A stretch of DNA of 64,000 nucleotides from Kosakonia pseudosacchari (GCF_900184035.1 NZ_FXWP01000020.1:1-64000), one strand, 5' to 3'. Positions 30,807 through 40,134 are shown, counted from the first letter of the stretch. The notes: a model not told the origin generated them from the sequence alone. Numbers and translations: made by a program.

Positions 30807-31132
30807 TACACGATCTCCAGTGCGGCAATCTTCCCGTCCAGTAAGGTGAACGCATGGCTAAGCTGCACCGGGCTGCCGGGAAAATTGCCCACCACATGTG
30901 AGGTTACCGTTAGCCGCGTTCCGTCATCCGCCACGCGGATCGGTTCAACGGTGTAGTCAAAAGCATTCTGCACGTCGCGTTGCCAGGCCTGGATAGCTTC
31001 AAGCCCGCGATGCGTCTTACTTTCATCAATAACCACGGCATCAGGCGTAAAGCAGTGGCTAACGTTGGCGATATCTGCGCCATTACTGATGGCGAAGTAG
31101 GTAGCAACTGCGTCGGGTAATGATAAAGACAT
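30806..31132 (-). CDS. SnoaL-like/nuclear transport factor 2 fold protein
   Basis: A 108-residue protein with the SnoaL-like pattern: [23 protein letters not shown], then WQRDVQNAF, and paired strands ending [14 protein letters not shown]. Such proteins are small enzymes or binding proteins for hydrophobic ligands. It is first in a two-gene unit with the SDR, and GGAG precedes the start. Confidence 0.8.
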   Translation of the reverse strand: MSLSLPDAVATYFAISNGADIANVSHCFTPDAVVIDESKTHRGLEAIQAWQRDVQNAFDYTVEPIRVADDGTRLTVTSHVVGNFPGSPVQLSHAFTLLDGKIAALEIV

Positions 31133-31222
31133 GGTGAGAGGCTCCTTCGGTTTGCGGTGCTCTCATTTTCACCATATAGTGTCAAATCATCAAGAACGCA
31201 CAAAAAAGTTAGTAACACGCTT

Positions 31223-31567
31223 ATGAGTAAGATTTATACCCCCGATACCGCCGCGCTTGGCGTAGAACAGGTGCTGCGATTACTGGAGGGCCGCTGGAAG
31301 CTGGTCATCCTGTTTCATTTATTTGATGGAAAAGTGCAGCGCTATTCCGATTTCAGCAGGCTTATTCCTGGCATTTCGCAAAAGATGTTGAGCCAGCAAC
31401 TGCGTCAGCTCGAAGCGGATGGCATTGTGTCGCGCAAGGTCTATCCGCAGATCCCGCCGAAGGTGGAATACCGGCTTACGCAGTGGGGGCAAGCTCTGTG
31501 TCCGGCGCTGGATGCGATGCTGAAATGGGCTGAAAAACGCGACACCTTCTCACCGAACGAGCCTTAA
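31223..31567 (+). CDS. HxlR-family transcriptional regulator
   Basis: A 114-residue winged-helix regulator: LLEGRWKLVILFHLFDG, then the recognition region RYSDFSRLIPGISQKMLSQQLRQLEADGIV, typical of HxlR. The ATG at 31223 (MSKIYTPDTAALG) is chosen over an upstream in-frame start that would read through the promoter. Divergent from the SnoaL/SDR pair, which it probably controls from the 90-base gap. The usual inducing cysteine of some HxlR members is not at the N-terminus. Confidence 0.85.
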   Translation: MSKIYTPDTAALGVEQVLRLLEGRWKLVILFHLFDGKVQRYSDFSRLIPGISQKMLSQQLRQLEADGIVSRKVYPQIPPKVEYRLTQWGQALCPALDAMLKWAEKRDTFSPNEP

Positions 31568-31804
31568 ATCCGGCGAAAATATTGCCCTTCGTTCTGATAC
31601 AACCCGCTACGCGCTGAACCGTTCGGCCGCACAGCGGGCATTTCTTCTTTTTTTGGTCGCACTCTCCAGCACATACCGCAGCCGCCATGTGCCATGCTAA
31701 AGGTGCTGTTACTTCATAATGGCGCGGACATTGCCCGGCAAAAATGAAGCCATTCTCTGCAAAACCCCTTTATCACTGACGTAACCGGAACAGAGAGGAC
31801 GACC

Positions 31805-32596
31805 ATGATCACCTTATGCAATGCGTGCGGCACCTCGTATGAAATAACCGACACGCCCCCACAGCGGTGCACTATCTGCGAAGATGAGCGCCAGTTCGTG
31901 CCGGTAACCGGGCAGAAGTGGGTTGAGTTCCCTGCCCTTCTGGCCTCGCACGTCAATAAATGGCAACAACACGAAAGCGATCTCTTCAGCATCCAAACCG
32001 TGCCTGATTTCGCGATTGCGCAGCGCGCGTTTCTGCTGAGAACAGCGCAAGGCAATATTCTGTGGGACTGCATCGCCACGCTCGACGACGCCACAAAAAC
32101 GCTGATCACCTCTCTGGGCGGGCTCAAGGCTATCACGATTTCGCATCCTCATTTCTACACCACCATGCAAGACTGGGCTGCCGCCTTTGACGCCCCGATT
32201 TATCTGCATGAACGCGATCGTGAGTGGATCATGCGCGACAGCCCACACATTACTCTCTGGGATGGCGACACGCTGCAACTGACATCAGACGTAAGCATCA
32301 TGCGCCTTGGCGGCCATTTTGCCGGTGGCTGCGTTCTCCACTGGGCACGGGATGAAGGTGTGCTGCTGTCCGGCGACATCGTTCAGGTCGCGCCGGGCGC
32401 CAATGCCGTCTCCTTTATGTGGAGCTACCCGAATATGCTGCCGCTGCCGGCAGAGACGGTTCGTGAAATGACGCGCCGACTGGATGCAGTGAAATTCGCA
32501 AAGCTCTACGGCGCGTTTGAAGGACGGGAGATCGCGCAGAATGCGGCGGAAATTGTGCGCCGGTCAGGTGAGAAATATATTGCCTGCCTGCGCTAA
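31805..32596 (+). CDS. metallo-beta-lactamase fold hydrolase with zinc-ribbon start
   Basis: A 263-residue protein. The N-terminus has a zinc-ribbon-like pair of motifs (CNACG...CTIC, residues 5-26). An MBL-fold core follows with SHPHFYTTMQDWA in place of the usual HxHxDH, LGGHFAGGCVLHW, and LSGDIVQ. The SHPHxY variant is common in one MBL subfamily, so this is probably functional but with altered metal ligands. Substrate unknown. Stands alone. Confidence 0.8.
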   Translation: MITLCNACGTSYEITDTPPQRCTICEDERQFVPVTGQKWVEFPALLASHVNKWQQHESDLFSIQTVPDFAIAQRAFLLRTAQGNILWDCIATLDDATKTLITSLGGLKAITISHPHFYTTMQDWAAAFDAPIYLHERDREWIMRDSPHITLWDGDTLQLTSDVSIMRLGGHFAGGCVLHWARDEGVLLSGDIVQVAPGANAVSFMWSYPNMLPLPAETVREMTRRLDAVKFAKLYGAFEGREIAQNAAEIVRRSGEKYIACLR

Positions 32597-32639
32597 GCCG
32601 TTGGCGCACGCTCGCACATCAAGCACGGCGGCCATCGAT

Positions 32640-33152
32640 TCAATAGCATAATTGCATGGCAACCCTGCGTTTCGGATCCAACCCGGCGAGGGTTTCCGCG
32701 GCAAGCAGCGCTTTCAGCCGGGGTGAAATAGCGTTGCCTTCAACGATGGCAAAACCCAGCGAAGCGTAAAACGGCGCGTTGAAGGGCGCATTACGATCGG
32801 TCGTCAACGAGGCGCCGTTTAAACCACGCGCTTTGCCTTCCGCCAAAAGCGCGTGCACCAGGCGTCGGCCAACTCCCTGCCGTTGCCAGTCCGGGTGAAC
32901 ATCCGCTTCGGCAATGTGCAGCCAGTTTTCCGTGATCTCGGCTCCGGCAAAACCGACTGGAATATCGCCCGGCGCGAACGCGACGAGCAACACCCCTTCC
33001 CTGCATAGCTGATGCAACGCGTCCAGGCTGTTAGCAACAGGCGCGCCACTGACTGCCCCCGCCTGGCGCAGCGTTTCAAACGCGGCAAGTTCAATGGCTC
33101 TTAACGCCGCCAGGTGCTCGCTTCGCGCTGGTCTGATTGTAATATCTGTCAT
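32640..33152 (-). CDS. GNAT-family N-acetyltransferase
   Basis: A 170-residue acetyltransferase. Acetyl-CoA-binding motif A is VHPDWQRQGVGRRLVHALL, followed by the ASLGFAIVEGN motif B region. Substrate unknown. The ATG at 33152 (MTDITIRPARSEH) has GGGAAC upstream and fits the family start; the longer in-frame extension is not family-like. Confidence 0.85.
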   Translation of the reverse strand: MTDITIRPARSEHLAALRAIELAAFETLRQAGAVSGAPVANSLDALHQLCREGVLLVAFAPGDIPVGFAGAEITENWLHIAEADVHPDWQRQGVGRRLVHALLAEGKARGLNGASLTTDRNAPFNAPFYASLGFAIVEGNAISPRLKALLAAETLAGLDPKRRVAMQLCY

Positions 33153-33403
33153 CTGAATGTTCCCAATGGTAACAAGCGTTAAGCCTGACAGGCATAACAG
33201 CCTCAGGTCGGTTCCATACCGTTCCGCGGCTCGTATTGTACAGCCCTGGGGCTCCGGCGCCATTTTCACACTGCACCCTCACACTGTGTCGCTTATTTGC
33301 ATCGTTTCATTTACTTACACAAAACGACCGTTTCGAAATAATTCATTAATGCAACTAATAGAATATGAATCGTGTTAGTGATTTTAGCCGTGATGGTCGA
33401 TTC

Positions 33404-33433
33404 GCCGTTCTTCCCCGAGAACGGCTTTTTTTT
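33404..33433 (+). terminator. strong intrinsic terminator before the chorismate mutase gene
   Basis: GCCGTTCT (33404-33411), loop TCCCCG, AGAACGGC (33418-33425), then eight T. It lies 25 bases before the aroQ-type start at 33458 and no plus-strand gene lies upstream of it, so it ends either a short RNA or the leader of the downstream gene. Confidence 0.85.
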
Positions 33434-33457
33434 GGGTTTTGACAGGAGGGTAAGTTG

Positions 33458-34003
33458 ATGTTCCAGTCTGCGGTTGTTTTCCTTTCATCACTGTTCATGT
33501 GCGGCAATGTTTTTGCAGGTTCCGTCGCATCGGTGTCGCTCAGCACACTTTCATCTGCACTCAATGAACGCATGCTGATCATGAAAGATGTCGCCAGTTA
33601 TAAGGCGCAGCATCACTCCCCGGTGGAAGATGTAGAGCGGGAACAAAAAGTACTGGCGGAAGCGGTGAAAAATGCCCAGGACGCGGGTCTGGATCCCCGC
33701 TCCGTGGAACCTTTTTTTCGCGCGTTGATGAATGCCAGCAAGGCCGTTCAGTACCGCTATCTGGCCGACTGGTTAGCCACCCCGGATGTTAACCGCTCCG
33801 TCAGAAGCCTGGATGCGACGCGGCAACAGATAAATCAACTGGATGGCGAGTTGCTCACCGCCATCAGCCAGCGGTTGCTCACCGGCGCTTTCACTGAAGC
33901 AGACACCGCATGGCTGTCGGCACAAATTATGGCACCGAACCTCAGCGAGGCGGATAAAAACAACCTTCTTGCCGCTTTACGCCTTATTCATCGCGCACGT
34001 TAG
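33458..34003 (+). CDS. secreted chorismate mutase, *AroQ type
   Basis: Converts chorismate to prephenate outside the cytoplasm. The 181-residue product has a signal peptide (MFQSAVVFLSSLFMCGNVFA, cleavage expected after residue 20). The helical AroQ domain is seen in LNERMLIMKDVASYKAQHH, VEDVEREQKVL and FRALMNASKAVQ, which supply the active-site Arg, Lys, Asp, Arg and Glu/Gln positions. The size fits the gamma class. Start at ATG 33458 with GGAGGG upstream. A strong terminator stands before it, and shiA (shikimate uptake) is the next gene, which may be more than chance. Confidence 0.85.
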   Translation: MFQSAVVFLSSLFMCGNVFAGSVASVSLSTLSSALNERMLIMKDVASYKAQHHSPVEDVEREQKVLAEAVKNAQDAGLDPRSVEPFFRALMNASKAVQYRYLADWLATPDVNRSVRSLDATRQQINQLDGELLTAISQRLLTGAFTEADTAWLSAQIMAPNLSEADKNNLLAALRLIHRAR

Positions 34004-34036
34004 CCATCAATGTCGTACGCAATGAAAACTCCCATG

Positions 34037-34070
34037 CCCGGCCTGCCAGTGTGCAGACAGGCCGGGTATT
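34037..34070 (+). terminator. hairpin after the chorismate mutase gene
   Basis: CCCGGCCTG (34037-34045) and CAGGCCGGG (34058-34066) form a perfect 9-bp stem with a 12-base loop; only a weak T run follows (TATTCG). Confidence 0.5.
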
Positions 34071-34351
34071 CGATAAGAGATGCCGGGTTATGGACGGAGC
34101 CTGCGGTTTAACATCGACCACCCGAATGCCACGCACTCAAACCATTCAACTACCGAATAATCTTCTGCGCATTAACGCCCCCTGAGTTAAATTCCCCCTT
34201 TCATGCCGCCCGCTCTGCAAAAGAGTTTTCTCCTGTCCGCTGTCGCTGTAGTCTCAATAACGGCTTTTTTTGGCTGCGTACGATGTGAGTAACCTTTTCT
34301 CCCTATTAAAACTAGAAAATTTTGCAATTTTGAGGAACGGACAGAACAACT

Positions 34352-35677
34352 ATGGACTCCACGCTCATCACAACCCACCCCGATGAAGAGGCACCGCCAC
34401 TCAATCGCGCCCGCCGTGCGGCATGGGGCAGCTTTGCCGGCGCAGTGGTCGACTGGTTCGATTTTTTACTGTATGGCATCACCGCCGCGCTGGTATTTAA
34501 CAGCGAGTTTTTCCCGCAGATAGACCCGGCGATGGGTACGCTCGCCGCTTTCGCCACGTTTGGCGTCGGTTTTTTATTCCGCCCGCTCGGCGGCATTGTC
34601 TTTGGTCATTTCGGCGATCGGCTCGGTCGCAAGCGAATGCTGATGATGACGGTATGGATGATGGGCATCGCCACAGCCTGTATTGGCATTCTGCCCTCCT
34701 TTGCCACTATCGGCTGGTGGGCACCGGCGTTATTGGTGATCCTGCGTGCCATCCAGGGTTTCGCCGTTGGCGGCGAATGGGGTGGCGCGGCGCTGCTGGC
34801 TGTCGAAAGCGCACCCTCCGGGAAAAAAGCCTTCTACAGTAGCGGCGTTCAGGTTGGGTATGGCGTCGGGTTGTTGCTTTCCACAGGTCTTGTGTCGCTC
34901 ATCAGCAGCCTGACCACCAACGAGCAGTTTCTGAGCTGGGGCTGGCGTCTGCCTTTCTTGTTCAGCATCGTACTGGTGCTCGGTGCGCTGTGGGTGCGTA
35001 ACGGCATGGCGGAGTCCGCCGAGTTTGAACGAGCGCAGACGCAACAACCGGCGCAGACAAAAAAACGCCCGCCGGTGTTTGAAGCGCTGTTTCGCCATCC
35101 GGGCGCGTTTTTGAAAATTATCGCCTTGCGCCTGTGTGAACTGCTGACCATGTATATCGTCACCGCCTTTGCGCTGAACTACTCGACGCAAAATCTGGGT
35201 TTACCGCGTGAACTGTTCCTCAATATCGGCTTGCTGGTCGGTGGGATAAGTTGCCTGACTATTCCGTTATTCGCATGGATGGCAGATCGCTATGGACGGC
35301 GGCGCATTTACATCACGGGCGCATTGCTCGGTGCGCTGAGCGCGTTCCCGTTCTTTATGGCGCTGGAAGCGCGCTCCATTTTCGGTGTGGTGATCTTTTC
35401 GTTACTGCTGGCCAATATCGCTCACGATATGGTGGTTTGCGTACAACAGCCGATGTTCACCGAAATGTTCGGCGCGGGCTATCGTTACAGCGGCGCGGGA
35501 GTCGGTTACCAGGTCGCCAGCGTGGTCGGCGGCGGTTTTACGCCCTTTATTGCCGCCGCGCTGCTGAACTTTTCCGCTGGCGAGTGGCATTCCGTCGCCA
35601 TTTATCTGCTGGCAGGCTGTCTGCTCTCCGCCCTGACAGCGATGCTGATGAAAACACCGTCGCACACGCATCAGTAA
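34352..35677 (+). CDS. shiA: shikimate:proton symporter ShiA
   Basis: A 12-helix MFS permease for shikimate. The 441-residue product matches E. coli ShiA along its length (MDSTLITTHPDEE..., AVVDWFDFLLYGITAALVF, GHFGDRLGRKRMLM, YSSGVQVGYGVGLLLSTG). A GAGGAACGGA site precedes the start. The 280 bases before it show no gene and should hold its promoter. Confidence 0.95.
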   Translation: MDSTLITTHPDEEAPPLNRARRAAWGSFAGAVVDWFDFLLYGITAALVFNSEFFPQIDPAMGTLAAFATFGVGFLFRPLGGIVFGHFGDRLGRKRMLMMTVWMMGIATACIGILPSFATIGWWAPALLVILRAIQGFAVGGEWGGAALLAVESAPSGKKAFYSSGVQVGYGVGLLLSTGLVSLISSLTTNEQFLSWGWRLPFLFSIVLVLGALWVRNGMAESAEFERAQTQQPAQTKKRPPVFEALFRHPGAFLKIIALRLCELLTMYIVTAFALNYSTQNLGLPRELFLNIGLLVGGISCLTIPLFAWMADRYGRRRIYITGALLGALSAFPFFMALEARSIFGVVIFSLLLANIAHDMVVCVQQPMFTEMFGAGYRYSGAGVGYQVASVVGGGFTPFIAAALLNFSAGEWHSVAIYLLAGCLLSALTAMLMKTPSHTHQ

Positions 35678-35713
35678 AAACCACCTACACAGGAGGTGAT
35701 GTTCATTCCGGGA

Positions 35714-35750
35714 TAAAAACAGCGCCTCCGCATGCGGAGGCGCTGTTGCT
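35714..35750. terminator. bidirectional terminator between shiA and cbl
   Basis: AACAGCGCCTCCG (35718-35730) and CGGAGGCGCTGTT (35735-35747) form a perfect 13-bp stem. It is preceded by AAAA and followed by T-rich sequence, suitable for both convergent genes; the minus-strand T tract (TTTTTATC) is the better. Confidence 0.9.
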
Positions 35751-35761
35751 TATAACTTTCG

Positions 35762-36712
35762 TTAAATCTGGTAATCGATCGCCGCTTCGTCCGGTTCCAT
35801 CACCTGGCGTTTGATATCGTCGACCGACAGCCCGGCGTTACACAGCTCAATAAAGCGCCAGACATAGTTTCGTTGTAACTGACCGCGTTTTAACCCTAAC
35901 CAGACGGTATTGGCATCAAACAGGTGCTGCGTATCCAGCCGCACCAGTTTGCCCTCTTCGTTTTCGCCGCTCGATTGTTCTGCCACCAGCCCGACGCCCA
36001 GCCCCAGCTCGACGTAGGTTTTGATAACATCGGAATCCTGCGCGCTCAGCACCACATCCGGGATTAACCCTTTGCGACCAAACGCTTCATCAATACGCGA
36101 CCGCCCGGTGATCCCCTGGCGATAGGTGATAAGCGGCCAGCGACTGATATCTTCGAGTGTTAGCGGTGAGGATTGTGCCAGCGGGTGATCGGCGGGCACC
36201 AGCAAACTGTGATGCCAGCGAAACCAGGGAAACGCCACGAGTGAGCTGTCATTGCTTAAGCGTTCGCTGGCAATGCCGATGTCTGCACCACCGTTATGCA
36301 GCAGAGATTCAATCTCTTGCGGGGTGCCCTGAATCAACTCCAGTCGCACTTCCGGGAACAGCGCGCGAAACGCTTTAATCACCGATGGCAAGCTGTAACG
36401 CGCCTGGGTATGCGTCGTCGCAATGGTCAGCACGCCAGAGGTGTCATTGGTAAAGAGGTCGGCGAGCCTGCGCACATTGCTCGCCTCGTTAAGAATGCGC
36501 TCGGCAATTACCAGCAGCGCTTTACCGGGTTCCGTCATACCCAACAAACGTTTGCCGCGACGGATAAAAATCTCAATCCCCAGCTCTTCTTCAAGCTCAC
36601 GAATATGGCGGCTCACGCCGGATTGTGACGTGTAAAGCATGTTGGCGACTTCGGTCAGGTTGTAATCCCGCCGCGCCGCCTCGCGGATAATTTTGAGTTG
36701 CTGGAAATTCAC
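35762..36712 (-). CDS. cbl: LysR regulator Cbl
   Basis: Cbl is a CysB paralogue that activates sulfonate-use genes (ssu, tau) under sulfate starvation. The 316-residue product equals E. coli length from the GTG at 36712 (VNFQQLKIIREAARRDYNLT), with GGAG upstream. It has the LysR helix-turn-helix (VANMLYTSQSGVSRHIRELE) and the conserved effector domain. In E. coli cbl follows nac and can be read through from the nac promoter; the same order holds here. Confidence 0.95.
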   Translation of the reverse strand: MNFQQLKIIREAARRDYNLTEVANMLYTSQSGVSRHIRELEEELGIEIFIRRGKRLLGMTEPGKALLVIAERILNEASNVRRLADLFTNDTSGVLTIATTHTQARYSLPSVIKAFRALFPEVRLELIQGTPQEIESLLHNGGADIGIASERLSNDSSLVAFPWFRWHHSLLVPADHPLAQSSPLTLEDISRWPLITYRQGITGRSRIDEAFGRKGLIPDVVLSAQDSDVIKTYVELGLGVGLVAEQSSGENEEGKLVRLDTQHLFDANTVWLGLKRGQLQRNYVWRFIELCNAGLSVDDIKRQVMEPDEAAIDYQI

Positions 36713-36816
36713 CCTTTGCTGCTCCTGGCCTGTCAGACATGACGATATTGTTAAAGTCTGCGGCCAGGCAGAACAAATAATAAAAACCAGCATCTTATTC
36801 CATTAAGGAATAATGC

Positions 36817-37734
36817 TTAACTTACCAGCTGCAACTCATGGCTTTCCATCGCCGGGCGGCTGACTAACGACATTAAAATATCTTTCACCGCTTGCGCCTG
36901 CGGCGAGAGCGTGCCGCGCGCGGAAACGTTCAATGACAATGGTAAGTTCATCGAAGGCGTGGTGATACGCGCCATCCAGCCGTTCGTCGCGGCGCACAGC
37001 GAACGTGCGGCAGACTCCGGCAGCACCGTCACGCCCATTCCGCTGGCAATCGCCGCCGTCAGCGTGGCGATCGACTCAATTTCGCCAATGATTTTCGCGG
37101 TCAGCCGACGCAGCGAAAACGCTTCATCAACACGCAAACGGACGGCGCTGTAATCGCGCGGCAGGAATAGATTCATATCGGCAACCGCCGTCAGATCGAC
37201 GCTCTGCCCCGGGCAGTCACGTGTGCCCACCAGATACAAATCCTCTTTTAGCAGCGGCAGGCTGTTAATCCCCGCGCCCGGCGCGCGTTCATACAGCACC
37301 GCCATATCCAGTTGCCCGCTGAGCAATTTATCGTTCAGCGTTGAGCCACTATTTTCATGCAGATAAACCATGACTTCCGGCAACTCGGTACGCACCGCCT
37401 GCAACAGCGGCATGGTGACGGAAGATGCGGCAGTACCCGGCGCCAGACCAATAGAGACTTGTCCCCGCAGGCATTGACCGACATTGTTTACCGCCAGTTG
37501 CGCCTGTTCGCACTGGCGCAAAATTGTCCGTGCGTGGGTGTAGAGGATTTTGCCCGCTTCCGTCGGCGTCACGCCACGTTTGGTGCGAATCAGTAATTGC
37601 TGATCCAGTTCGCCTTCCAGAGTGGCAACCTGCTGGCTCAGCGCGGGCTGCGCAATATGTAATACTTCGGCTGCCTGAGTCAGGCTTCCAATATCGACGA
37701 TTTTTACGAAGTATTTCAGTCGTCTTAAGTTCAT
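36817..37734 (-). CDS. nac: nitrogen assimilation control regulator Nac
   Basis: LysR-type regulator made under nitrogen limitation; it couples NtrC/sigma54 control to sigma70 promoters of nitrogen genes and represses gdhA and itself. The 305-residue product matches E. coli and Klebsiella Nac (MNLRRLKYFVKIVDIGSLTQ). Upstream lie a sigma54 promoter and an NtrC site, both annotated here. A GGAGGC ribosome site precedes the start. Confidence 0.97.
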   Translation of the reverse strand: MNLRRLKYFVKIVDIGSLTQAAEVLHIAQPALSQQVATLEGELDQQLLIRTKRGVTPTEAGKILYTHARTILRQCEQAQLAVNNVGQCLRGQVSIGLAPGTAASSVTMPLLQAVRTELPEVMVYLHENSGSTLNDKLLSGQLDMAVLYERAPGAGINSLPLLKEDLYLVGTRDCPGQSVDLTAVADMNLFLPRDYSAVRLRVDEAFSLRRLTAKIIGEIESIATLTAAIASGMGVTVLPESAARSLCAATNGWMARITTPSMNLPLSLNVSARGTLSPQAQAVKDILMSLVSRPAMESHELQLVS

Positions 37735-37790
37735 TTTGCCTCCTGTACGGATACCAGTGCCAACGCCGGATGTGATGTTGTCAGGAGAGT

Positions 37791-37806
37791 TGCAATATGC
37801 TTGCCA
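37791..37806 (-). promoter_or_regulatory. sigma54 promoter of nac
   Basis: Minus-strand TGGCAAGCATATTGCA matches the -24/-12 consensus TGGCACGNNNNTTGCA with GG and GC elements at the required spacing. It lies about 57 bases before the nac start, as in Klebsiella. Confidence 0.9.
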
Positions 37807-37921
37807 GTTTTAGTTAGGCAAAATGAAAGGCGCTAACAGGCTGGATAATAAGAGATTCTAATTACAACCGGGGGAATTATTACTGAAACAGTGGTTTGTA
37901 TGATGCCCCACGAAAGACTTA

Positions 37922-37940
37922 TTGCACAGTTTTGGTGCAA
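37922..37940 (-). promoter_or_regulatory. NtrC-binding site upstream of nac
   Basis: TTGCAC-N7-GTGCAA is a perfect inverted repeat that fits the NtrC consensus TGCACC-N5-GGTGCA except for one base. It is centred about 150 bases upstream of the likely start site, like the enhancer site known for Klebsiella nac. Confidence 0.85.
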
Positions 37941-38017
37941 ATGCGCGTTTAAGTGCTTATCGTGACAGCAGATTGCTGAAATAGTCAGCAAACGATCGCC
38001 ACAGAACGATCCAGCCT

Positions 38018-38046
38018 TTGACAAGGGCCAGGGGCATCGCTAATAT
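38018..38046 (+). promoter_or_regulatory. sigma70 promoter of tRNA-Asn copy 2
   Basis: TTGACA (38018-38023), 17 bases, TAATAT (38041-38046), GC-rich discriminator. The promoter and about 50 bases around it are repeated in front of copy 3 on the other strand. Confidence 0.88.
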
Positions 38047-38064
38047 TCGCCCCGTTCACACGAT

Positions 38065-38140
38065 TCCTCTGTAGTTCAGTCGGTAGAACGGCGGACTGTT
38101 AATCCGTATGTCACTGGTTCGAGTCCAGTCAGAGGAGCCA
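38065..38140 (+). tRNA. tRNA-Asn (GTT), copy 2
   Basis: Identical in sequence to the copy at 29818. It follows nac, the place of asnV in E. coli, but as the copies are identical and the neighbourhood is rearranged I give no symbol. Confidence 0.97.
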
Positions 38141-38147
38141 GATTTAA

Positions 38148-38180
38148 AAAAGCCTGCTTTTAAGCAGGCTTTTTGCTTTT
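38148..38180 (+). terminator. terminator of tRNA-Asn copy 2
   Basis: AAGCCTGCT / AGCAGGCTT stem followed by TTTTGCTTTT. Confidence 0.9.
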
Positions 38181-38444
38181 CTACCGCTAGTATGCGAAAC
38201 CAATCACCTTTCATTCAGGTAAAACGTGGCTTTGATAGCTGAGCGTTTGCTCGCCAGGCACCAGCCGCAGTTTTCAACCCTCTCGTTTTTTCAGCTATTC
38301 CTGACAAGCCGTATTGCTGCACTCAGGGATTACGCTTGCCGGTACAGGGAAAAACGCGGTTCACCGCAGTAAAAGTGAAGGTCAGGTCCCGTATTGCAAG
38401 TGCGGGTTTGCCTGTATTGGCGAAGCTGGTAGAGATAAAGATTA
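38181..38444. other. intergenic stretch, no gene seen
   Basis: About 265 bases after tRNA-Asn copy 2 with no credible reading frame. It may be residue of an earlier insertion at the tRNA, but no recombinase or repeat could be recognised. Confidence 0.4.
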
Positions 38445-38472
38445 ACGGGCCTGGCTGTGCAGGCCCGTTAGC
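38445..38472 (-). terminator. hairpin after the chemoreceptor gene
   Basis: ACGGGCCTG (38445-38453) and CAGGCCCGT (38460-38468) form a perfect 9-bp stem with a 6-base loop. On the minus strand it is followed by TAATCTTTATC, a modest T-rich tail. Confidence 0.6.
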
Positions 38473-38487
38473 GGGATGAGGCGATGA

Positions 38488-40032
38488 TTATCTGCCGGTA
38501 TTAAAAAAGGCCACAGTCTGCGTCAGCCGACGGGTCTGCTCTTCCAGCGCACTGGCGGCCGAAACTGCATGTTGAACCAGCGCGGTGTTCTGCTGCGTTA
38601 CCGCGTCAATTTGCACAATCGCTTCGTTAACGTGGCTGATGCCTTTGCTCTGCTCGTCGGTGGCGACAGAGATTTCCGACATGATGTCCGAGACACGCCG
38701 CACCGCCACAATCATCTCGTCGATACTGCTGCCAGCAATTTTGATCTGTGACGAGCCGTTGTTGACGCGAGTGACAGACTCTTCCACCAGCCCTTTAATT
38801 TCCTGCGCCGCCTGTGAGCTGCGCAATGACAAGCTGCGCACTTCACCCGCAACCACCGCGAAGCCTCTGCCCTGTTCCCCGGCTCTGGCTGCTTCAACCG
38901 CCGCGTTCAGCGCCAGAATATTGGTCTGAAACGCGATGCCGTTAACCACCTCGATAATGCTCGCTATTTTCCCGGCGCTTTCGGAGATACCGTTCATGGT
39001 TTCATTCATGCTCTGCATGACCACTCCGCCGCGCGAGGCAATATCCACGGCTTCACTCGCCAGATGGCGCGCCTGCCCGGCGTTCTCCGCGTTTTGTTTC
39101 ACGGCGGCGGTGATCTCCTCCATGCTGGAGGAGGTACGTTCCAGCGACATCGCCTGTTGCTCGGAATGAGAGGCAATTTGTTGATTTCCTGCAACAATAT
39201 CATGGGTGCTGGTGTTAATGATCTCCGCTCCTTCACGGATATCTTTAATCACCGCGGTCAGTTGCTCACGCATCACGCCCATTTCGTGGATCAGGCTTGA
39301 GTTGTCCCCGGCTTTTTTATCCACCGTCTGCGAAAGATCCCCGGCGGCAATCCGCGCGGCAACATCGACGGCATAACGAGGTTCGCCCCCAAGCGCCAGC
39401 AGTGTTCCCCGGTTAATAAGATATACAATCACCGACAGCAGAATACTGATAGCCACAAACTCAATCAGGTTCTGGTAGAGCGAAACCCGAAATGCCGTGT
39501 CGATATCATCCACATAAAGCCCGGTGGTGATGATCCAGCCCCAGGGCGTCCACGGAATGCTGTAAGCGATTTTCGGCTGAGCTTCCGTCTCGCCAGGACG
39601 AGGGAAAACGTAAGCGGTAAACCCGGCCTGATTATCACGGGTAACCGCAACCATATCTCTGAAGATATAGGCGCCATTGGCATCGGCAATCTGCGGCCCC
39701 TGACCAATTAGTTTCGCGTTGATCGGATGCATAATCACTTCAGCCTGGGTATTGAGAATCGTGAAATATCCCGTTTCCCCATAGCGTAAATCTTTAATCA
39801 ACTGGGTTGCGCGCTGCTGCGCTTCCTGCTGGGTGATCGCCCCTTTATCAACCAGCGCGGCCTGTGTTTTGACGATACTGAGCGCCAGTTGCGAAACATG
39901 CTGCAACTCGTTTTTCCGCAGCGCCAGTTGGTCTTCTTTGACCGTAAAAGAGCTGTAGAGCAGCGTCCCGGCAAGGCACACCAGTGCCACGATGAGAGGG
40001 AGCCAAAGTTTTTGCGCGAGGGATAGTTTCAT
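38488..40032 (-). CDS. methyl-accepting chemotaxis protein with Cache sensor
   Basis: Chemoreceptor of 514 residues. Order: membrane helix near 6-28 ([20 protein letters not shown]), a single Cache-type periplasmic sensor ([20 protein letters not shown]...[21 protein letters not shown]), second helix near 187-207 ([18 protein letters not shown]), HAMP, then a signalling domain with the hairpin tip [31 protein letters not shown]. The C-terminus lacks the NWETF-like pentapeptide, so it probably relies on other receptors for methylation. Start at ATG 40032 ([10 protein letters not shown]). A sigma28-like promoter lies upstream. Ligand unknown; Cache domains often bind small organic acids or amino acids. 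Confidence 0.92.
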   Translation of the reverse strand: MKLSLAQKLWLPLIVALVCLAGTLLYSSFTVKEDQLALRKNELQHVSQLALSIVKTQAALVDKGAITQQEAQQRATQLIKDLRYGETGYFTILNTQAEVIMHPINAKLIGQGPQIADANGAYIFRDMVAVTRDNQAGFTAYVFPRPGETEAQPKIAYSIPWTPWGWIITTGLYVDDIDTAFRVSLYQNLIEFVAISILLSVIVYLINRGTLLALGGEPRYAVDVAARIAAGDLSQTVDKKAGDNSSLIHEMGVMREQLTAVIKDIREGAEIINTSTHDIVAGNQQIASHSEQQAMSLERTSSSMEEITAAVKQNAENAGQARHLASEAVDIASRGGVVMQSMNETMNGISESAGKIASIIEVVNGIAFQTNILALNAAVEAARAGEQGRGFAVVAGEVRSLSLRSSQAAQEIKGLVEESVTRVNNGSSQIKIAGSSIDEMIVAVRRVSDIMSEISVATDEQSKGISHVNEAIVQIDAVTQQNTALVQHAVSAASALEEQTRRLTQTVAFFNTGR

Positions 40033-40107
40033 GGCATGAGTACCTATTGTTGTTTTATATGGCGGGTACAGCATCGGCTTCGGGCGTTCGAACCGCGCCT
40101 TATCTCT

Positions 40108-40134
40108 ATATCGGAAATAAAAAAAAACGAGTTA
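40108..40134 (-). promoter_or_regulatory. probable sigma28 promoter of the chemoreceptor gene
   Basis: Minus-strand TAACTCGT, 11 bases, TCCGATAT. The -10 keeps CCGAT and the spacing is exact, but the -35 matches at only about half the positions. Plausible because chemoreceptors are class 3 flagellar genes. Confidence 0.45.
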
